A stretch of DNA of 26,633 bases, from contig UQQU01000046.1 of NCBI GenBank assembly GCA_900543325.1, positions 1 through 26,633 on the forward strand, in the 5' to 3' direction. The position numbers were made by a program, and so were the translations under genes. Below, in pieces: positions 15,670-23,071 of the stretch. This DNA comes from an uncultured Clostridium sp. Lineage in GTDB: Bacteria > Bacillota > Clostridia > Clostridiales > Clostridiaceae. The notes beneath the pieces are model-generated. The model did no database searches. It worked only from the letters and a program-made list of their open reading frames with translations, and was not told where the DNA came from. Numbering within the stretch: the first letter of the stretch is position 1; each line of letters begins with the position of its first letter.

Positions 15670-16587
15670 ATGAACAATATTTATAAGATATTAATAAGAG
15701 ATTCTAGTAAAAAAATAGTAGATGATTTTGATTTCAGAATGTGGAAAAATAATAATTCTAAAAGAATTACAATAAAAAAGTGTCCATATTGTGAAAGTAA
15801 GAAATTTATTAAATATGGAATGTATAGAAGCAATCAAAGATATAAATGTAAAGGAGAGGGATGTGGAAAAACCTTTACTAGCAATATTTATAATCAATTT
15901 AGATATTCTAAAAAATTTAAAGATAAATGGAAAGAATATTTTAAACTTTTAAATAAGGGTTTAACTATAAGAGAATGCGCTAAAGAATTAAATATAACTA
16001 TTGTAACAGCCTTTTTTTGGAGACATCGCTTTTTATATGATATAAAAAGTAAGCATTATATTGAGAAAATAACATCTTATGTAGAATTAACAAAAATGGT
16101 AGTAGTTGAAAATTTTAAAGGTTCTAGAGAAATCCCAAATAGCAAAAGAGATAAAATTACAATTGTTAATGCTTTAAATGATTCTATAGATATAATACCA
16201 ATCATTGCAGCAAGAGAACATTTAGGGTTTTATGAAATAAGGGATAATATTATACCTAGATTAGATAGAAAAGCTTATGTTGAAGGATTTATTGATGGAA
16301 GACTTAAAAGTTTTGCTAAAAAATTTAATGAAATAAATAAGGTGAAAATTAAAAAAGTTAAGGAAAAAACTATTGATATACAATATTCAATTAAGGCAAA
16401 AAAATGGCTTAATAAATTTAGAGGAGTAGCAACTAAATATTTAGACCATTACTTAAGTTTAAGATTATTTGAATATAAAAATAATATATTTTTGAGTGAA
16501 AAAATAAAAGGAGAATTTTCTTTAAAGCCAGAAATAAATACATATATTTCTTGGAGAAATATAAAATCAAAGATGTTGTCAGTATAG
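15670..16587 (+). CDS. IS1595-like transposase relative, probably inactive
   Basis: 305 residues from ATG 15670, chosen because GGGTGAT lies just upstream; an upstream TTG at 15643 in the same frame has no ribosome site. Residues 38-69 form a zinc ribbon (CPYC ... CKGEGC), then a helix-turn-helix-like part (NKGLTIRECAKELNITIVTAFFWRHR), the N-terminal pattern of IS1/IS1595 (ISXO2-like) transposases. The C-terminal half matches the catalytic domain in layout: MVVVENFKGSREI where active enzymes have D-E-T-Y-F, FIDGRLKSFAKKF where they have a D-G pattern, and KAKKWLNKFRGVATKYLDHYL, the usual end motif, where the N/E before it is not evident. The first catalytic Asp is Val here. I infer a domesticated or dead transposase. 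No terminal inverted repeats or target duplications were found. Confidence 0.7.
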   Translation: MNNIYKILIRDSSKKIVDDFDFRMWKNNNSKRITIKKCPYCESKKFIKYGMYRSNQRYKCKGEGCGKTFTSNIYNQFRYSKKFKDKWKEYFKLLNKGLTIRECAKELNITIVTAFFWRHRFLYDIKSKHYIEKITSYVELTKMVVVENFKGSREIPNSKRDKITIVNALNDSIDIIPIIAAREHLGFYEIRDNIIPRLDRKAYVEGFIDGRLKSFAKKFNEINKVKIKKVKEKTIDIQYSIKAKKWLNKFRGVATKYLDHYLSLRLFEYKNNIFLSEKIKGEFSLKPEINTYISWRNIKSKMLSV

Positions 16588-16661
16588 AAGCTTATAAAAA
16601 GATATTTGTAAAGTTTATACATAATAAGTTAAAAAAGGGTTTTATAGAAAATTTAAGGGTT

Positions 16662-16695
16662 GACCATTTTTTTATATTAAAAGTGGTCTTTTTAT
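16662..16695 (+). terminator. terminator of the transposase-like gene
   Basis: GACCATTTTT (from 16662) pairs with AAAAGTGGTC (16679-16688) with one G-U pair, followed by TTTTTAT. It is 75 bases after the stop. Confidence 0.7.
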
Positions 16696-17010
16696 AATGG
16701 ATAAATTTATAGTAATTTTAAATTTTATTATCTAATAAATTAAAATCAACATAAGTTTATTTTAAAGTTATAATATATACTAATTAATTATATATAAAAC
16801 TGTTATATTAAGTTGTTGTTAACAACAATTTAATATAACAGTTTTATATAGCTACAAATCAAATAGTTAAGAGTTAATATAGAATAGAATTAATTATTAC
16901 TAATTAAATTAGGATTTTGGCAAAAATACAAATATAAATATAAATTAAAATTATTCAGCACAATATGGCTAAATAATATATTACATTAGCAATTAAATTA
17001 AAAAACATAA
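16696..17010. other. AT-rich intergenic stretch
   Basis: Apart from the palindrome at 16791-16850 I see no gene, RNA or clear promoter here. The base composition is extremely AT-rich. Confidence 0.5.
16791..16850. repeat. 60-base near-perfect palindrome
   Basis: The 30-base arms 16791-16820 and 16821-16850 are exact reverse complements except for one position (G at 16812 against T at 16829). There is no loop sequence: the centre is TTGTTGTT/AACAACAA. The outer arms begin AAAACTG and end CAGTTTT. It lies between the convergent transposase-like and PHP genes. It could be a two-way terminator, a cruciform site, or a small inverted-repeat element; no flanking duplication is evident. Confidence 0.9.
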
Positions 17011-17076
17011 TTACTCTAGTATTTTTTTAGCAACTTTTTTATTAAGATAAAGTATTTTAAAGAAATTATTCTCGAT
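17011..17076 (-). CDS. possible tiny peptide gene with an ATC in the start position
   Basis: On the minus strand a perfect AGGAGGT (17083-17089) is followed after 6 bases by ATC (17076-17074), then a frame of 21 codons with the sequence x-ENNFFKILYLNKKVAKK and ILE, ending in TAA (17013-17011). The spacing is ideal, and the codon content, lysine-rich and amphipathic, looks coding, but no ATG, GTG or TTG is present. It may be a dead microprotein gene, a leader peptide, or a real peptide using a rare start. Its ribosome site is inside the inverted repeat 17082-17128. Confidence 0.25.
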   Translation of the reverse strand: MENNFFKILYLNKKVAKKILE

Positions 17077-17081
17077 ATAAA

Positions 17082-17128
17082 AACCTCCTAAATAGTAGTT
17101 ATATAATATAACTATATTTATGGAGGTT
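17082..17128. repeat. inverted repeat containing ribosome-site-like arms
   Basis: AACCTCC (17082-17088) ... GGAGGTT (17122-17128), with inner complementary blocks TAAATA/TATTTA and TAGTTATAT/ATATAACTA around a one-base centre. Each strand carries GGAGG at one edge. It could form a long imperfect hairpin that hides the ribosome site of the tiny minus-strand frame. Confidence 0.6.
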
Positions 17129-17211
17129 AATAAAATTTATACAATTTATAAAAAAGAAATCTAACCTAATTTAACAATATCATTAAATTTTCTATATCAC
17201 AGAATATAATT

Positions 17212-17940
17212 TTATAAATCTGTTAATCTACCTTTAGATTTTAGGTGATTAATTAATTTATCAGGTTCATTCATAATAAGATCTTCAGGCATATCTATTT
17301 TTTTAAATAATTCTATACCTTTATTAAAATCACCTATTTTACTATTTATATGAGCATCAGATGTTAGAATTACCTTTGTTCCGTACTCTTTACAAAGAAG
17401 AGCTATTCTTTCGCAGTTAACATCACTTCCAACTCTTGATGACCCAGATAGAGAACTATTATTTATTTCAACCATTATATTTTTTTCTTTTGCTTTTTTT
17501 ATAATTGCCTCATAGTCAAGAGCATAGTTAGGATTTCCAAGATGACCTAATATCTCAACTTTTTCATATTTATCCATAACATTTAAAATTGCCATAGTAT
17601 TTTCTTCTTTTGATTTAGGTTTGAAAACTGGTTCATGGAATGATGCAATCATATAGTCTAAATGCTTTATGCCATCCTCAGGGAGGTCTATATTTCCATC
17701 TATATCTAAGATATTTCCTTCACAACCTTTAAGGATAATAACATTATTAATGATTCTTGGAAGAACTTTTAAGTTTCCAAAATACCAATAATGAGGTGCT
17801 CCAGGCATTGAAGGTGCATGTTCAGAAGTACCTAATATTTTAATTCCATTCTTTGCACAGTAATCTATGTTTTCCATAAGTGTTGTATACGCATGTCCGC
17901 TTACTATTGTATGTGTATGCAAATCAGATAAGTAATTCAT
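17212..17940 (-). CDS. PHP-domain phosphatase (YcdX-like)
   Basis: 242 residues. A trinuclear-metal PHP hydrolase, most like the YcdX/phosphatase branch, acting on small phosphate esters; the substrate is unknown. Metal ligands are all visible: DLHTHT (His8, His10), His16 in SGHAYTT, SEH (Glu40-His41), GCEGNI (Glu74), SFHEP (His102), GHLGNP (His133) and TSDAH (Asp195, His197). Length is normal for the family (about 240-250). ATG 17940 is preceded on the minus strand by AAAGGAG at good spacing. It is a single-gene unit, convergent with the transposase-like gene and divergent from the transporter gene; the PHP upstream region contains several TACTTATT-type repeats that could carry an operator. 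Confidence 0.88.
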   Translation of the reverse strand: MNYLSDLHTHTIVSGHAYTTLMENIDYCAKNGIKILGTSEHAPSMPGAPHYWYFGNLKVLPRIINNVIILKGCEGNILDIDGNIDLPEDGIKHLDYMIASFHEPVFKPKSKEENTMAILNVMDKYEKVEILGHLGNPNYALDYEAIIKKAKEKNIMVEINNSSLSGSSRVGSDVNCERIALLCKEYGTKVILTSDAHINSKIGDFNKGIELFKKIDMPEDLIMNEPDKLINHLKSKGRLTDL

Positions 17941-17979
17941 AAAAATCTCCTTTGATAAGTTATTTTACAGTAATAAAGT

Positions 17980-18030
17980 AATAAGTATTTTACTTAATAC
18001 TTATTATTTTACCTAGTACTTATTTAAGTA
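17980..18030. repeat. inverted and direct TACTTATT repeats upstream of the PHP gene
   Basis: AATAAGTATT (17980-17989) and AATACTTATT (17996-18005) are a perfect 10-base inverted repeat with a 6-base loop. A second copy of TACTTATT follows at about 18017-18024, and TAAGTA occurs again behind it. They lie within 90 bases of the PHP start, where an operator is plausible. No regulator is identified. Confidence 0.5.
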
Positions 18031-18367
18031 TATTTATTTTTTTCTTAAACTTCAATAAAATAAATATTAATAAGTTTAAATAAATGTTTAAATTATGATT
18101 TATATGAAATGATAATAGTATAGAAAGAAATATTTAATTTATCAATTTAATGTATTAAAGTAAATTTGCTATATAGTAAAATATTTAAAATAAATATATA
18201 TAATAGATAAATAATTAGATTTTTCAATAATAAATTTTTAATGAAATAAAAAATATATTATAAAAATGTAAAAAAGTTCTGATAGAAAAAGGAAAAAAAA
18301 TCTGATATCATATATTATGTTACAAAATACGACAAACATATTTTAAAAGTAATGTGAATTTATACTA
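18031..18367. other. AT-rich region upstream of the transporter gene
   Basis: No gene seen. Two copies of TCTGATA (18278-18284 and 18301-18307), spaced 23 bases apart start to start, precede the transporter and might mark its control region. I could not identify a convincing -35/-10 pair. Confidence 0.4.
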
Positions 18368-18381
18368 AGGAGGAAATTTTT

Positions 18382-19902
18382 ATGAGTAAAAATAATAAAG
18401 GTAAATTAACTTTAGTAGCATTAATACTTATGATTTTTACATCAGTATTTGGTTTTGCCAATATTCCAAGAGCATTTTTCCTTATGGGATACTCAGCAAT
18501 TCCATGGTATATTTTTGGAGCAATATGCTTCTTTATACCATATGCATTTATGATGGCTGAATTTGGTGCATCATTTAAAGAGGAAAAGGGTGGTATTTAT
18601 GTTTGGATGCAAAGATCTGTAGGAAGAAAATTTGCATTTATAGGTACATTTATGTGGTTCGCTTCATATATAGTTTGGATGGTTAGTGTATCATCATCTA
18701 TATGGGTTCCACTTTCAAATCTAATATTTGGTACTGATAAAACATCAACATGGTCTTTATTTGGATTAACTTCATCACAAACATTAGGAATTTTAGGAGC
18801 AATGTTTGTTATATTAATTACATTTTTATCATCAAAAGGTTTAAATAGTATTTCAAAAGTTGCATCTATTGGTGGTATATTTGTAACTAGTGCAAATGTA
18901 TTATTAATAGTAGGTTCATTAATAGTATTTTTCGCTAATGGTTTTCAAGCAGCACAACCATTAAAGTTAGCAGAGTTTACACATTCACCAAATCCAGCAT
19001 ATGGAACAGTTTTAGCTGTATTAGGCTTTTTAGTGTTTGCAATTTTTGCATATGGTGGATTAGAGGCAGTTGGAGGTTTAGTTGACCAAACTGAAAATGC
19101 TAATAAAACTTTCCCAAAAGGAATTAAAATATCAGCTATTGTTATTGGAGTAGGATATTCTTTAGCAATATTAATGGTTGGTTTATTTACAAACTGGCAA
19201 GAAGTTCTTTCAAATCCAGATGTAAGAATGGCTAACGTAGCATATGTTGTTATAAAGAACTTAGGTGTTAAACTTGGAGAAGTATTTGGATTATCTCCTC
19301 ATGGAATTGAAGTAATGGGGAATTGGTTTGCTAGATATATTGGATTAGCAATGTTCTTAGCATTATTAGGTGCATTCTTTACATTAATTTATTCACCATT
19401 AAAACAATTAATAGAAGGTACTCCAAAGGAAATTTGGCCAGAAAAATGGACTAAAATAAATGACAATGGTATGCCTGTAACAGCTATGTGGATTCAATGT
19501 ATTGCTGTTGTCGCTATAATTATAATTGCAGTAATAACAGGTGGTAAATCTTCAAGTTTCTTAGATTATTTAATACTTATGGGAAATGTTGCAATGACAA
19601 TTCCTACAATGTTCTTAGCTATTGCATTTATTTACTTTAAGAAAAATGATAGTATAGATAAGCCATTTGTTTTCTTTAAAAGTAAAACAGTTGCAACAGT
19701 ATGGGCAATAATAGTAACTTGTACAGTTGGATTTGCAAATATATTTACAATATTACAACCAGCTATTGAAAGTAAAGACTACGTTTCTACTGGATTCCAA
19801 TTAGCTGGGCCAATAGTATTTGGATTAGTAGCTTTCTTCTTAATATCAAGATATGAGAAAAAATATGGAAGTAATAAAGATTCAATAGATAGAATTGCCT
19901 AA
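18382..19902 (+). CDS. yjeM: YjeM-family amino acid transporter (APC superfamily)
   Basis: 506 residues with about 12 hydrophobic segments. It closely follows the YjeM branch of the APC amino-acid/polyamine transporters: MIFTSVFGFANIPRAFFLMG at the start (E. coli YjeM has ILMIFTSVFGFAN), MMAEFGASFKEEKGGIYVWM, FAIFAYGGLEAVGGLVDQTE, GAFFTLIYSPLKQLIEGTPK and the late FANIFTILQP. The family is annotated as glutamate/GABA-type antiporter, but the substrate of YjeM is not settled. No decarboxylase gene is adjacent. The ATG at 18382 has AAGGAGGAA 8 bases upstream. It is followed by a strong two-way terminator. Confidence 0.9.
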   Translation: MSKNNKGKLTLVALILMIFTSVFGFANIPRAFFLMGYSAIPWYIFGAICFFIPYAFMMAEFGASFKEEKGGIYVWMQRSVGRKFAFIGTFMWFASYIVWMVSVSSSIWVPLSNLIFGTDKTSTWSLFGLTSSQTLGILGAMFVILITFLSSKGLNSISKVASIGGIFVTSANVLLIVGSLIVFFANGFQAAQPLKLAEFTHSPNPAYGTVLAVLGFLVFAIFAYGGLEAVGGLVDQTENANKTFPKGIKISAIVIGVGYSLAILMVGLFTNWQEVLSNPDVRMANVAYVVIKNLGVKLGEVFGLSPHGIEVMGNWFARYIGLAMFLALLGAFFTLIYSPLKQLIEGTPKEIWPEKWTKINDNGMPVTAMWIQCIAVVAIIIIAVITGGKSSSFLDYLILMGNVAMTIPTMFLAIAFIYFKKNDSIDKPFVFFKSKTVATVWAIIVTCTVGFANIFTILQPAIESKDYVSTGFQLAGPIVFGLVAFFLISRYEKKYGSNKDSIDRIA

Positions 19903-19904
19903 AA

Positions 19905-19946
19905 AATAAAAATAGTAACCTTGATTTTAAGGTTACTATTTTTATT
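19905..19946. terminator. two-way terminator between convergent genes
   Basis: An 18-base perfect stem: AATAAAAATAGTAACCTT (19905-19922) and its complement (19929-19946), loop GATTTT. A and T runs lie on both outer sides, so it can end the transporter transcript and the minus-strand small gene at 19958. Confidence 0.9.
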
Positions 19947-19957
19947 TATGTAATAAC

Positions 19958-20152
19958 TTATAATCCTGTAACTTCAACATCTTCTAATAAATGCTTGTAC
20001 TTTAAGAAATCTGCATATAAATTATCGATACGTCTTTCTAAAACTTCTCTTTCTGAAATTTGAGCTATTTTTTCTAATTCAGATGTAAGTTTTTGAATTT
20101 CTTCATCAATAGACCACATTTCTTTCATAAGTTCATAAGCATTATTTTTCAT
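19958..20152 (-). CDS. small coiled-coil protein of unknown function
   Basis: 64 residues, acidic and almost fully helical: MKNNAYELMKEMWSIDEEIQ, then a heptad-rich stretch (KLTSELEKIAQISEREVLER) and RIDNLYADFLKYKHLLEDV. I do not recognise the family. Size and a helical hairpin shape recall Spo0E-like aspartyl-phosphate phosphatases, but the signature S-x-x-L-D is not present, so I do not assign that. ATG 20152 on the minus strand follows AAAGGGATGTGA. It is convergent with the transporter gene and shares its terminator. Because codon use and ribosome site are good and nothing overlaps it, I consider it a real gene. Confidence 0.65.
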   Translation of the reverse strand: MKNNAYELMKEMWSIDEEIQKLTSELEKIAQISEREVLERRIDNLYADFLKYKHLLEDVEVTGL

Positions 20153-20237
20153 AAAATCACATCCCTTTAATAAATAAAATATAAATTAATGCATAACTTA
20201 TATATTAGGATTATACCATAAAATAAATAAAATTCAA

Positions 20238-20294
20238 AATTATATTATTAAAGAAAAATTATATTATTAAAGAAAAATTATATTATTAAAGCAA
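20238..20294. repeat. three tandem copies of a 19-base repeat
   Basis: The unit AATTATATTATTAAAGAAA occurs at 20238-20256, 20257-20275 and, with one change, at 20276-20294; a partial fourth copy begins at 20295. It lies between the small coiled-coil gene and glgA. It is probably slippage-prone AT-rich DNA rather than a CRISPR, as there are no spacers. Confidence 0.9.
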
Positions 20295-20389
20295 AATTAT
20301 TGATAAATTGATAATTTAATCCAATAAATAAATAAAAAATAGCATCTAAAAAGGTTTACATAAAAAATATTTACAAATATTACAAGAAA

Positions 20390-20420
20390 TTGTTTCAAAA
20401 TAATGGGAATGTGTTAAAAT
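20390..20420 (+). promoter_or_regulatory. probable glgA promoter
   Basis: TTGTTT (20390-20395) and an extended -10 TGTTAAAAT (20412-20420). Spacing is 19 bases to TAAAAT, slightly long. The leader would be about 90 bases. Confidence 0.45.
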
Positions 20421-20467
20421 GTTATTAGTATTTAAATGTACAGAATAAATTTGGTAAAAGCATTATG

Positions 20468-20494
20468 TGATAATCATAGTAAAAGATATTATCA
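20468..20494 (+). promoter_or_regulatory. hairpin in the glgA leader
   Basis: TGATAAT (20468-20474) and ATTATCA (20488-20494) are perfectly complementary with a 13-base loop, just before the ribosome site GGGAGGAA (about 20503-20510). It could be an mRNA hairpin or a repressor operator; function unknown. Confidence 0.4.
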
Positions 20495-20517
20495 TAAAAA
20501 GCGGGAGGAAATAAAAT

Positions 20518-21966
20518 ATGAAAAATATATTATTTGTAGCATCTGAAAGTGTACCTTTTATTAAAACCGGTGGACTTGCTGATGTTGTGGGATCACTTCC
20601 TAAATCATTCCCAAAAGAAGAGTTTGATGTTAGAGTAGTAATACCAAACTATAAGTGTATTTCATGGAAATATAGAAGCCAATTTAAATATATAACACAT
20701 TTTTATATGGGATTTGGACAAGTTAGTGGTAGTGAATATGTAGGTATTATGACTACTCAATATGATGGAATAACATTTTATTTTATTGATAATGAGCATT
20801 ATTTTGGTGGAGGTTCACCTTATGGTGATACCAGATTCGACATAGAAAAGTTCTGTTTTTTTAGTAAGGCAGCATTATCAATTTTACCTAGCATAAATTT
20901 TAAACCTGATATAATACATTGTCATGATTGGCAAACAGGAGTATTACCTGTATATCTTCATACTATTTTTAGAGATAATCATTTTTATGATAACATACGA
21001 ACTATTATGACAATTCATAATTTGAGATTCCAGGGAATATGGGATATTCCAACCTTTAAGAAAATTACTGGATTCCCGGATTATGTATTTAGACCAACTG
21101 ATATGGAATATAAGAAAGATGCTAATATGTTAAAGGGTGGAATGGTATATTCTAACTATATTACAACAGTAAGTAATAGTTATAAGAATGAAATACAAAG
21201 TCAATATTATGGAGAAGGTTTAGACGGTGTTGTAAGATATAAACATCAAGGGTTATTTGGAATTTTAAATGGTATAGATTATAACGAGTATAATCCAGAA
21301 ACTGATAATGAAATATTTAGCAGATATAATTCATATAGTTTTATCGAAAACAAACGTAGAAATAAGTTAGCTTTACAAAGGGAACTAGGATTAGAGCAAA
21401 ATGAAAATAAATTTATGATAGGAGTAATATCAAGATTAACAGATCAAAAAGGTATAGATTTAATAGGAAAAGTTATAGAACAAATAGCTGATAACCATAC
21501 TCAATTAGTTGTAATAGGAACTGGTGATAAAGAGTATGAAAATATGTTTAGATATTATGAGTGGAAGCTAAAAGGAAAAGTATCAGGAAATATATATTTC
21601 TCTAATAATAGAGCACATAAAATATATGCTGCAGCAGATGCAGTGCTTGTACCATCAAGGTTTGAGCCTTGTGGATTAACTCAATTAATAGCTTTAAGAT
21701 ATGGAGCAGTTCCTATTGTAAGAGAAACTGGAGGATTAAGAGATACTGTAGAGCCATATAATATATATACTGATAGAGGAACAGGATTCTCTTTTGCAAA
21801 TTATAATGAATATGAAATGCTTAATACTATTAATTATGCAAAGCGTATATACTTTGATGAAAGAGCTAAGTGGAATGGTATAGCTTTTAGAGGAATGAAT
21901 AAAGATTATTCATGGGGTAATTCAGCACAAGAGTACTCTGGATTATATAGAAGACTGATTGGCTAA
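20518..21966 (+). CDS. glgA: glycogen synthase (ADP-glucose type, GT5)
   Basis: 482 residues, the usual length. Adds glucose from ADP-glucose to growing alpha-1,4-glucan in the cytoplasm. The N-terminus has the ADP-glucose loop KTGGLADVVGSLPK (residues 16-29). IIHCHDWQTGVLPVYL, TIHNLRFQG, NILNGID-like (GILNGIDYNEYNP) and ISRLTDQKGIDL are conserved GT5 motifs. The C-terminal Rossmann domain has PSRFEPCGLTQLIALRYG (with the catalytic Glu) and RETGGLRDTV. ATG 20518 is preceded by GGGAGGAA. No glgC, glgD or glgB gene is adjacent, so synthase is transcribed alone here. It is followed by a hairpin terminator at 22109-22143. Confidence 0.96.
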   Translation: MKNILFVASESVPFIKTGGLADVVGSLPKSFPKEEFDVRVVIPNYKCISWKYRSQFKYITHFYMGFGQVSGSEYVGIMTTQYDGITFYFIDNEHYFGGGSPYGDTRFDIEKFCFFSKAALSILPSINFKPDIIHCHDWQTGVLPVYLHTIFRDNHFYDNIRTIMTIHNLRFQGIWDIPTFKKITGFPDYVFRPTDMEYKKDANMLKGGMVYSNYITTVSNSYKNEIQSQYYGEGLDGVVRYKHQGLFGILNGIDYNEYNPETDNEIFSRYNSYSFIENKRRNKLALQRELGLEQNENKFMIGVISRLTDQKGIDLIGKVIEQIADNHTQLVVIGTGDKEYENMFRYYEWKLKGKVSGNIYFSNNRAHKIYAAADAVLVPSRFEPCGLTQLIALRYGAVPIVRETGGLRDTVEPYNIYTDRGTGFSFANYNEYEMLNTINYAKRIYFDERAKWNGIAFRGMNKDYSWGNSAQEYSGLYRRLIG

Positions 21967-22108
21967 TAAATGTAAAGTTAATTCAGACATTTGATGGTTC
22001 TAAGCCATATAAAATTCACGTATTATTTATACTATTTAATATTAGATTAAAACTCCATTAAATAAATCTATAAATTATTAAAGACAAGGTTTAGAATGTC
22101 TTAAATAA
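21967..22108. other. gap between glgA and its terminator
   Basis: No gene found. The transcript tail contains a short inverted repeat AAGAC...GTCTT (22081-22101). Otherwise nothing recognisable. Confidence 0.4.
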
Positions 22109-22150
22109 AAAGGCGTAATATATTTTAAATATATTGCGTCTTTATTTTAA
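22109..22150 (+). terminator. hairpin terminator of glgA
   Basis: AAAGGCGTAATATATTT (22109-22125) pairs with AAATATATTGCGTCTTT (22127-22143), two G-U pairs, followed by ATTTTAA. It lies 143 bases after the stop. Confidence 0.75.
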
Positions 22151-22199
22151 TGTATAGGAAAGTATAAAATTTTTTAAGTTGTAAAGCTAGTAATATCAA

Positions 22200-22300
22200 T
22201 GGATTTCAAGATTTAAAATTGCAAAATTGATACCACGAAGTGGGCGTGGCGATAGCCACTTTGTTCTTAACTAATTTGTGGCCTTGAATTATAATATCAA
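22200..22300. ncRNA. GC-richer structured island of unknown function
   Basis: In an otherwise AT-rich gap, about 22231-22286 is clearly GC-richer and full of nested inverted repeats: CCAC-GAA-GTGG (22233-22243), GTGGC-GATA-GCCAC (22246-22259), AAGTGG/CCACTT spanning both, and an outer TTCAAG (22205-22210) with CTTGAA (22283-22288). This layout fits a branched RNA or a dispersed genomic repeat. No open frame is present on either strand. I do not recognise it as a named riboswitch or small RNA. It begins about 55 bases after the glgA terminator and ends about 150 bases before the HAD gene. Confidence 0.4.
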
Positions 22301-22436
22301 AGTTATTTGAATGTTATAAACATACTTCCTATGTTGATATTTAATATTATTAAATTGTTTAAATAAAATTTTGATACAAAATTTAAAGATAATGATATAA
22401 TAATTAATAATATGGTAAGCTTAGGAGGGGAATATT

Positions 22437-23057
22437 ATGTTTGATGGGATAATATTTGATTTAGATGGAACATTATGGGATTCTACAGCGGAAGTTGCAA
22501 AAACATGGAGTATAATAATTTCTAAATATAATTTGCCTAGAAAAGAAGTAACAGTAGATGATTTAAAGCCTTGTATGGGGAAGTTATTAGATCAAATATC
22601 TGAAATGCTATTTCCAGGTTTAGATAAAGAAATGAAGATGAAGATAATGAATGAATGTTGTAAATTTGAAAATGAATATTTAAGCGAGCATGGTGCAACT
22701 TTATATAATAAATTAGAAGACACATTAGAAAGACTATCTAAGAATTATAAGTTATTTATAGTAAGTAACTGCCAAGATGGATATATCGAAAGTTTTTTCA
22801 AATCACATAAACTTGAAAAATACTTTATAGATTACGAATGTCCAGGAAGAACTGGTTTAGCAAAAGCAGAAAATATTAAGTTAATAGTTGAAAGAAACAA
22901 CTTAAAAAATCCAGTTTATGTAGGGGATACGCAAGGTGATGCCAAGGCGGCAAAAGATGCTAATATTCCATTTATATATGCAAATTATGGATTTGGTGAC
23001 GTTAAAGAATTTAAATATAAAATTGAGTCTTTTGAGAGGTTATTAGATATTTTATAG
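22437..23057 (+). CDS. HAD-family phosphatase
   Basis: 206 residues. A haloacid-dehalogenase-type phosphatase of the phosphoglycolate phosphatase/beta-phosphoglucomutase-like subgroup. Motif I IFDLDGTLWDS (nucleophile Asp8, acid/base Asp10), a helical cap domain of about residues 15-85, motif II IVSNC, motif III GLAKAEN with the conserved Lys, and motif IV GDTQGDAKAAKDANI are all present. The substrate cannot be read from the sequence. ATG 22437 follows GGAGGGG. The next gene (23072) starts 14 bases after its stop, so the two form an operon. The 5' region has the structured island described for 22200-22300. Confidence 0.9.
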   Translation: MFDGIIFDLDGTLWDSTAEVAKTWSIIISKYNLPRKEVTVDDLKPCMGKLLDQISEMLFPGLDKEMKMKIMNECCKFENEYLSEHGATLYNKLEDTLERLSKNYKLFIVSNCQDGYIESFFKSHKLEKYFIDYECPGRTGLAKAENIKLIVERNNLKNPVYVGDTQGDAKAAKDANIPFIYANYGFGDVKEFKYKIESFERLLDIL

Positions 23058-23071
23058 TTAAGGAGAAAAAT

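Noticed and set aside
15691..15897. Minus-strand frame opposite the transposase-like gene
   Set aside because: Overlaps the zinc-ribbon coding part on the other strand; no ribosome site; composition typical of AT-rich antisense.
19958..20152. Spo0E-type phosphatase
   Set aside because: Size and helices fit, but the S-x-x-L-D signature is missing.
20238..20294. Possible CRISPR
   Set aside because: Repeat units are directly adjacent with no spacers and are low-complexity AT DNA; no cas genes are present.
20421..20517. Riboswitch in the glgA leader
   Set aside because: Only a 7-base inverted repeat is seen; no known aptamer core and no expression platform.
22537..22725. Minus-strand frame inside the HAD gene
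   Set aside because: Antisense shadow of a clear HAD phosphatase.
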